Below, in pieces: positions 59,827 through 64,000 of a DNA stretch of 64,000 bases. Both the position numbers and the translations under genes were made by a program. The DNA is taken from the NCBI GenBank assembly GCA_963825765.1, contig CAWGUU010000013.1, positions 124,001 through 188,000 of the forward strand, given 5' to 3'. The stretch comes from CAWGUU01 sp963825765. Lineage in GTDB: Bacteria; Actinomycetota; Acidimicrobiia; Acidimicrobiales; AC-14. The notes under the pieces were generated by a model. That model had not been told where the DNA came from, did no database searches, and saw nothing but the letters and a program-made list of their open reading frames with translations. How positions within the stretch are numbered: position 1 is the stretch's first letter; each line of letters begins with the position of its first letter.

Positions 59827-61944
59827 TCAGCTCTTGAAGAGGAAGTCGGCCTCGGCGTCGTCGATCAGCAGGCGGACCTCCTCGGCCAGCAGGGGGTTCT
59901 CGACCAGGCCGGGGTCGGCGTCGACGATGTCGAAGGCGATTCGGCGGGCCAGCTTCACCGTCTCACGGTCGCGCCGCAGCGACGCCAGCTTGAGGTCGCT
60001 GTGCCCCTTCTGGCGGGTGCCCAGCACCGTGCCCTCCCCCCGCAGGTCGAGGTCGATCTCGGCCAGGAGGAACCCGTCGGTCGTGTCGACCATCGCCTGG
60101 AGCCGGGTCTCGGACTCGGGCGTCGACCCCTCGGCCAGCAGGTAGCACCAGGAGCGGTCCGATCCCCGGCCCACCCGGCCACGCAGCTGGTGGAGCTGGG
60201 CGATGCCGAACCGGTCGGCGTCCTCGATCAGCATGACGGTGGCGTTGGGCACGTCGACGCCGACCTCGATGACCGTTGTCGCCACCAGCACGTCGAGAGC
60301 GCCGGACCGGAAGGCCGCCATGGTGGCCTCCTTCTCCTTCGACGGCATCTGGCCGTGCAGCAGCCCGAGCCGCAGGTCGGGCCACACCTCTGTGGCCAGC
60401 CGCTCCCGCTCCTCGATGGCCGATCGGGCCTGGATCTTCTCCGACTCCTCCACCAGCGGGCACACCACGTAGGCCTGGCGACCGGCGGTCACCTCGTCGG
60501 CCACCCGCCGGTGGGCCTCGGCCTCCTCCAGCCCGGCGTGGACCCAGACCGTCTCCACCGGCGTCCGCCCGGGGGGCAGCTCGTCGAGGGTGGTGACGTC
60601 GAGGTCGCCGTAGACGGTCATCGCCGCCGTACGGGGAATGGGCGTGGCCGTCATGACCAGCACGTCGGGGTCGTCGCCCTTGCCCTTCAGGGCCGCCCTC
60701 TGCTCCACCCCGAAGCGGTGCTGCTCGTCGATCACGGCCACGCCGAGGGTCCGGAACGCCACCTTCTCCTCCAGCAGGGCGTGGGTGCCGACCAGCAGGT
60801 CGACGGTGCCGTCGGCCAGGCCGGCCAGGATGCGGACCCGCTCGGTGGCCGTGGTGCGGTTGGTCAGCAGGTCGACCCGCAGGGGACGGTCGCCGGAGAG
60901 CGTGCGCTCGTCGGGAACGCTGAGGTCACCCAGCAGGTCGCGCAGGCTGAGGTCGTGCTGCTCGGCCAGCACCTCGGTGGGGGCCATGAACACGCCCTGG
61001 AAGCCGCCCTGCACCGCGGTCAGCAGGGCGGTGAGGGCCACGACGGTCTTGCCGCTGCCCACGTCACCCTGGAGGAGGCGGTGCATGGGATGAGGCCCGG
61101 CCAGGTCGGCCACGATCTCGCCGATGGCCCGCTGCTGGGCGTTGGTGAGGGCGAACGGCAGGCCGGCGTGGAAGCGGGGCACGAGGTCGCCGTCGATCAC
61201 GTGGCGGATCCCCTTGGCTTCCCGCTCCACGGCCCGCTTGCGCAGGACGAGCGCCACCTGCAGGCGCAGGAGCTCGTCGAGCACGAGCCGGCGGCGGGCC
61301 TCCCTGGCCACGTCCAGCGAGTCCGGGTTGTGGATCGACGTGAACGCCGTGCGCCGGTCGACGAGCTTCAGCTCGGCCCGCCAGCGATCGGGCAGCGGAT
61401 CGGCGAAGGGGCCGGCGCGGGCCAGCGCCTCCTCGATGAACGCCGCAAGCTCCCAGGAGACCAGGCCCGCCTTCTCCGACTGCGGGTAGACGGGCACGAT
61501 CCTGCCGGTGCGGTCGCCCACCAGGTCGACCAGCGGGTTGGTCATCTGCCGCCGGCCCCGGTACGCCTCGAGCTTGCCGAAGAAGATGGCCTGGGTGCCG
61601 ACGCCGAGCTGCTTGGCCCGCCACGGCTGGTTGAAGAACACGCAGTGCAGGTAGCTGGTGCCGTCGAAGACATCGACCTCCACCATCGCCCGCCGCTGGC
61701 GGGTGCGGCGGCTCTGGACCTTCTTCACCGTCGCCAGCACCACCGCCTCGTCGCCCACCCGCAGGTCGGCGATGTCGGCCTGGCGGGTCCGATCGACGTA
61801 GCGGCGGGGATAGTGGGTCAGCAGGTCGAGGACGGTGCCGATGTCCATCTTGGCCAGCGCCTCGGCCTTGACGACGCCGACGCCCTTGAGCTCGGAGACG
61901 GGGATCGCCGCCAGCTGGGCCAGCCGCCGTCCCCCATGATGCAT
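59827..61944 (-). CDS. recG: ATP-dependent DNA helicase RecG
   Basis: Branch-migrates Holliday junctions and stalled forks. The 705-residue protein has an N-terminal wedge/OB domain (PVSELKGVGVVKAEALAKM to VDVFDGTSYLHCVFFNQPW), helicase motif I QGDVGSGKTVVALTALL, DEQHRFGVEQR, MTATPIPRT, and HQLRGRVGRGSDRSWCYLL. ATG at 61944, 13 bases after the fakA stop. Confidence 0.95.
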   Translation of the reverse strand: MHHGGRRLAQLAAIPVSELKGVGVVKAEALAKMDIGTVLDLLTHYPRRYVDRTRQADIADLRVGDEAVVLATVKKVQSRRTRQRRAMVEVDVFDGTSYLHCVFFNQPWRAKQLGVGTQAIFFGKLEAYRGRRQMTNPLVDLVGDRTGRIVPVYPQSEKAGLVSWELAAFIEEALARAGPFADPLPDRWRAELKLVDRRTAFTSIHNPDSLDVAREARRRLVLDELLRLQVALVLRKRAVEREAKGIRHVIDGDLVPRFHAGLPFALTNAQQRAIGEIVADLAGPHPMHRLLQGDVGSGKTVVALTALLTAVQGGFQGVFMAPTEVLAEQHDLSLRDLLGDLSVPDERTLSGDRPLRVDLLTNRTTATERVRILAGLADGTVDLLVGTHALLEEKVAFRTLGVAVIDEQHRFGVEQRAALKGKGDDPDVLVMTATPIPRTAAMTVYGDLDVTTLDELPPGRTPVETVWVHAGLEEAEAHRRVADEVTAGRQAYVVCPLVEESEKIQARSAIEERERLATEVWPDLRLGLLHGQMPSKEKEATMAAFRSGALDVLVATTVIEVGVDVPNATVMLIEDADRFGIAQLHQLRGRVGRGSDRSWCYLLAEGSTPESETRLQAMVDTTDGFLLAEIDLDLRGEGTVLGTRQKGHSDLKLASLRRDRETVKLARRIAFDIVDADPGLVENPLLAEEVRLLIDDAEADFLFKS

Positions 61945-61957
61945 ATGGCAGCGTCGC

Positions 61958-63586
61958 CTACTCGATGCTGAACAGGTAGGCGGACAGCGGCTGCCGCCAG
62001 CACTGGACGTCGACGGCGACCTTGGGACGGTCCGACTCCAACCACTCCCGCACCCGCCCGGTGGCCTCGGCCGTCGCCGTCTCGCCCTCGATCACCATGA
62101 CCAGCTCGTGGCGGTCGCCGACGAGCGTGTCGAGCAGCGCGACGGCGCATGCGGCCAGCTCCTTGCGGACGACCACGATCTTGTCGCTGGCCAGGCCCAG
62201 CCAGTCGCCCTCGGCGATCTCCCCGGAGTCCCGGACGGCGTGGGTGACCTGCCCGGACACCACCTGGCCGGCGGCGTCGGCCATGGCCTCCGCGTTGGTG
62301 GCGCCGTCGGCGTCGGCGTCGTAGACGAGCAGGGCGGCCAGACCCTCGACCAGCCCCCTCGTCGGGACGACCCGCACCGGGCGGGACGCCAGCTTGGCGG
62401 CCTGCTCGGCCACCGGCACGATGTTCTTGTTGTTCGGCAGGACGACCACCTCGTCAGCCACCACCCCGTCGATCGCCTCCAAGAGGTCCTTTGTCGATGG
62501 GTTCATCGTCTGGCCGCCGGCCACGACCCGCTGGGCGCCCAGGGCTCGCAGGGCGTCCTCCACCGCCGCCCCGAGGCCCACCGCCACCACTGCCGTCGCC
62601 ACCTTGTCGTAGGCCGGCTGCTCGTGTGGTTGGGCCAGGCCCTGGCGGACCCAGCTCTCTTCCTGCACCTGCTCTGACAGGTCGGTGACCCTGATGTTCC
62701 GGGGCCGGCCGGCCTCCACGCCTGCCTCGATGGAGGCGCCGATGTCGTCGCTGTGGATGTGGCAGTTCCACAGCCCGTCGCCGCCCACCACCACGATCGA
62801 CTCGCCGATCGCGTCCCACGTCGCCTTGAAGGCGTCGACGGCGTCGTCCGGCGCCTCCAGCAGGTACATGACCTCGTACCGCGGGCCCTGCATCCCCGGC
62901 TCCTCCGCCGATTCCGACGTCGAGGGGGGCGCGTGGGACGTGGCGTCGGGAACGTCCGGCGCCTCGGGCAGCGGCCTACCGTCGACGACGTGCAGGACGG
63001 CGTCGAGGAAGAGCACGAAGCCGGCCCCGCCGGCGTCGACCACGCCCGCCGCGGCCAGCACCGGCAGAAGCTCCGGTGTGCGCTCCAAGGACTCTCGCGC
63101 CGCCTCGACGGCGCAGTCGAGGACTTCCACCAGGGGCAGGTCGCCCGCCGCCACCGCGGCCGCCGACGATTCCCGCACGACGGTGAGGATCGTGCCCTCG
63201 ACCGGGTGCATCACCGCCTTGTACGCGGCCTCGCTGGCCGCGGCGAGGGCGCCGGCCAGGTCGGCCCCGCCGGCCGACGACGACCCGCTCAGGCGCTGGC
63301 ACAGCCCCCGAAGCACCTGGGAGAGGATCACCCCCGAGTTGCCCCTGGCCCCCATCAACGACCCGTGGCTGATCGCCTTGCACGTCGTCACCATGTCGTC
63401 GGACGCCTCGCCGAGGCCGGCCACCACCGACTCGAGGGTGAGGGCCATGTTGGTGCCGGTGTCGCCGTCGGGCACCGGATAGACGTTGAGCCGGTTCAGC
63501 CGGTCCTGGTGGGCTCGCAGGGCGTCGCGGTAGCTGACGACGCTGGCCCGCAGGTGCTCGGCGTCGAGCCGGTCGAGCGTCTCCAT
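61958..63586 (-). CDS. fakA: DAK2-domain fatty acid kinase A (YloV/FakA family)
   Basis: The ATP-binding half of fatty acid kinase, which phosphorylates FakB-bound fatty acid to acyl-phosphate. The 542-residue protein starts with the DAK2/DhaL site NVYPVPDGDTGTNMALTLESV, GSLMGARGNSGVILSQVLRG and GVVDAGGAGFVLFLDAVL, with the C-terminal half NCHIHSDDIGASIEAGVEAGR and VLPNNKNIVP. The Mg-binding Asp residues (PDGDTG) are intact. FakB is not in the window. ATG at 63586 is seven bases after TACGAT. It shares its operon with recG and diverges from rpmB. Confidence 0.88.
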   Translation of the reverse strand: METLDRLDAEHLRASVVSYRDALRAHQDRLNRLNVYPVPDGDTGTNMALTLESVVAGLGEASDDMVTTCKAISHGSLMGARGNSGVILSQVLRGLCQRLSGSSSAGGADLAGALAAASEAAYKAVMHPVEGTILTVVRESSAAAVAAGDLPLVEVLDCAVEAARESLERTPELLPVLAAAGVVDAGGAGFVLFLDAVLHVVDGRPLPEAPDVPDATSHAPPSTSESAEEPGMQGPRYEVMYLLEAPDDAVDAFKATWDAIGESIVVVGGDGLWNCHIHSDDIGASIEAGVEAGRPRNIRVTDLSEQVQEESWVRQGLAQPHEQPAYDKVATAVVAVGLGAAVEDALRALGAQRVVAGGQTMNPSTKDLLEAIDGVVADEVVVLPNNKNIVPVAEQAAKLASRPVRVVPTRGLVEGLAALLVYDADADGATNAEAMADAAGQVVSGQVTHAVRDSGEIAEGDWLGLASDKIVVVRKELAACAVALLDTLVGDRHELVMVIEGETATAEATGRVREWLESDRPKVAVDVQCWRQPLSAYLFSIE

Positions 63587-63593
63587 CGGCCGG

Positions 63594-63681
63594 ATCGTAG
63601 ACCCCCCGCCGAATCCGGGCCTGGCTTGGATAGAGGCAGGGCCAGCTCGGATCGAGAGCAGGGGCAGTCCTGCTGTAGCCT
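63594..63681. promoter_or_regulatory. Divergent leaderless promoters for fakA and rpmB
   Basis: On the minus strand TACGAT (63599-63594) is seven bases before the fakA ATG. On the plus strand TAGCCT (63676-63681) is seven bases before the rpmB ATG. No Shine-Dalgarno sequence precedes either start. The -35 regions are weak. Confidence 0.55.
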
Positions 63682-63688
63682 GGCGCCG

Positions 63689-63883
63689 ATGGCTTCCGTC
63701 TGCGACATCTGTGGCAAGCACCCGTCGTTCGGGATGCGCGTGAGCCACTCCCACCGCCGCAACAAGCGCCGCTGGAACCCCAACATCCAGCGCGTGCGGG
63801 CCATCGTGGCCGGCAGCCCCCGGCGCCTCTCGGTCTGTACCTCCTGCATCAAGGCGGGCAAGGTCCAGAAGCGAGTCAGCTAG
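63689..63883 (+). CDS. rpmB: 50S ribosomal protein L28, zinc-binding type
   Basis: A 64-residue protein: CDICGKHPSFGMRVSHSHRRNKRRWNPN and, near the end, LSVCTSCIKAGKVQKRVS. The two CxxC pairs make the zinc form. ATG at 63689 is seven bases after TAGCCT. The order rpmB / fakA / recG is conserved in many Gram-positive bacteria. Confidence 0.94.
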   Translation: MASVCDICGKHPSFGMRVSHSHRRNKRRWNPNIQRVRAIVAGSPRRLSVCTSCIKAGKVQKRVS

Positions 63884-63902
63884 ACCGAGTTTCGGGCGGC
63901 GG

Positions 63903-64000
63903 CTACCTCGCCCCCGCGGCCAGATCGCTGAGCGCACCCACCGGCCCCACCGCGATCACCACGTCGCCCTCGGCGAGCTCGCTGTCGGCCTTGGGGGGGA
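63903..64000 (-). CDS. C-terminal end of a TrkA-C (RCK)-type protein
   Basis: The last 31 codons read on the minus strand end SELAEGDVVIAVGPVGALSDLAAGAR and stop at TAG (63903-63905). The GDVVIAVGP-AL--L pattern is the closing strand and helix of TrkA-C/RCK_C regulatory domains of potassium and other cation transporters. Only this fragment lies in the window, so the transporter type is unknown. Confidence 0.5.
   Translation of the reverse strand, partial: PPKADSELAEGDVVIAVGPVGALSDLAAGAR

Overview
The window is high-GC DNA coding on both strands. It carries a WhiB regulator, an actinobacterial type A RNase P RNA, SepIVA beside coaD/rsmD, DUF222-HNH nucleases, a TCGAAC-N4-GTTCGA LexA box and many leaderless promoters. 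I read it as an actinobacterium, possibly class Acidimicrobiia; no 16S gene is present, so the class is inference. No tRNA, rRNA, CRISPR array or intact insertion sequence was recognised.

Layout. 1-4.4 kb: a partial NYN-domain protein, a zinc-ribbon protein, a DEDDh exonuclease/GIY-YIG fusion with a LexA box inside its promoter, a lipoprotein, trpD and whiB. 4.6-10.9 kb: a tightly overlapped operon of a cation exchanger, GlpD, an alkyl-DHAP-synthase-like flavoprotein, a membrane protein and a glycerol-kinase-like FGGY kinase. 11.4-11.8 kb: rnpB. 12-25.6 kb: envelope and signalling genes. These are a six-bladed propeller protein with a duplicated C-terminal module, a membrane/kinase/LPG-synthase fusion, a sortase-substrate-like protein, a YetF protein, a drug-type ABC exporter, and HtrA with an OmpR-family two-component pair. 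25.6-28.6 kb: a scarred accessory island with two HNH nuclease genes lying between a decayed and an intact copy of the start of an MFS exporter gene. 30-38.8 kb: a nitrate assimilation operon (narK, nirB, nirD, a fused DmsB-DmsC-like subunit, nasA) preceded by a GlnR-like operator. 38.9-46.5 kb: assorted envelope and redox genes (gmd, vanW-type, geranylgeranyl-reductase-like, metallo-hydrolase, flavin reductase-like).

46.5-63.9 kb is a long minus-strand housekeeping block: rimM-khpA-rpsP-ffh, ftsY, smc, mutM-rnc-acpP-plsX-rpmF-yceD, sepIVA-coaD-rsmD, recG-fakA, with rpmB divergent. It joins translation, protein targeting, chromosome structure, DNA repair and phospholipid precursor supply (plsX, acpP, fakA). 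Genes are commonly coupled by 4-bp NTGA overlaps, which supports an unusual CTG start for rnc. ftsY appears split by a frameshift from its membrane-anchor N-terminus.

The items that most deserve follow-up are the LexA box filling the spacer of a leaderless promoter, the recurrent TANNNT-N6-10-start layout at about a dozen genes, the start-codon-sequestering hairpin in the nitrate operon, the repeat-flanked HNH island, and the multi-domain membrane/kinase fusion.
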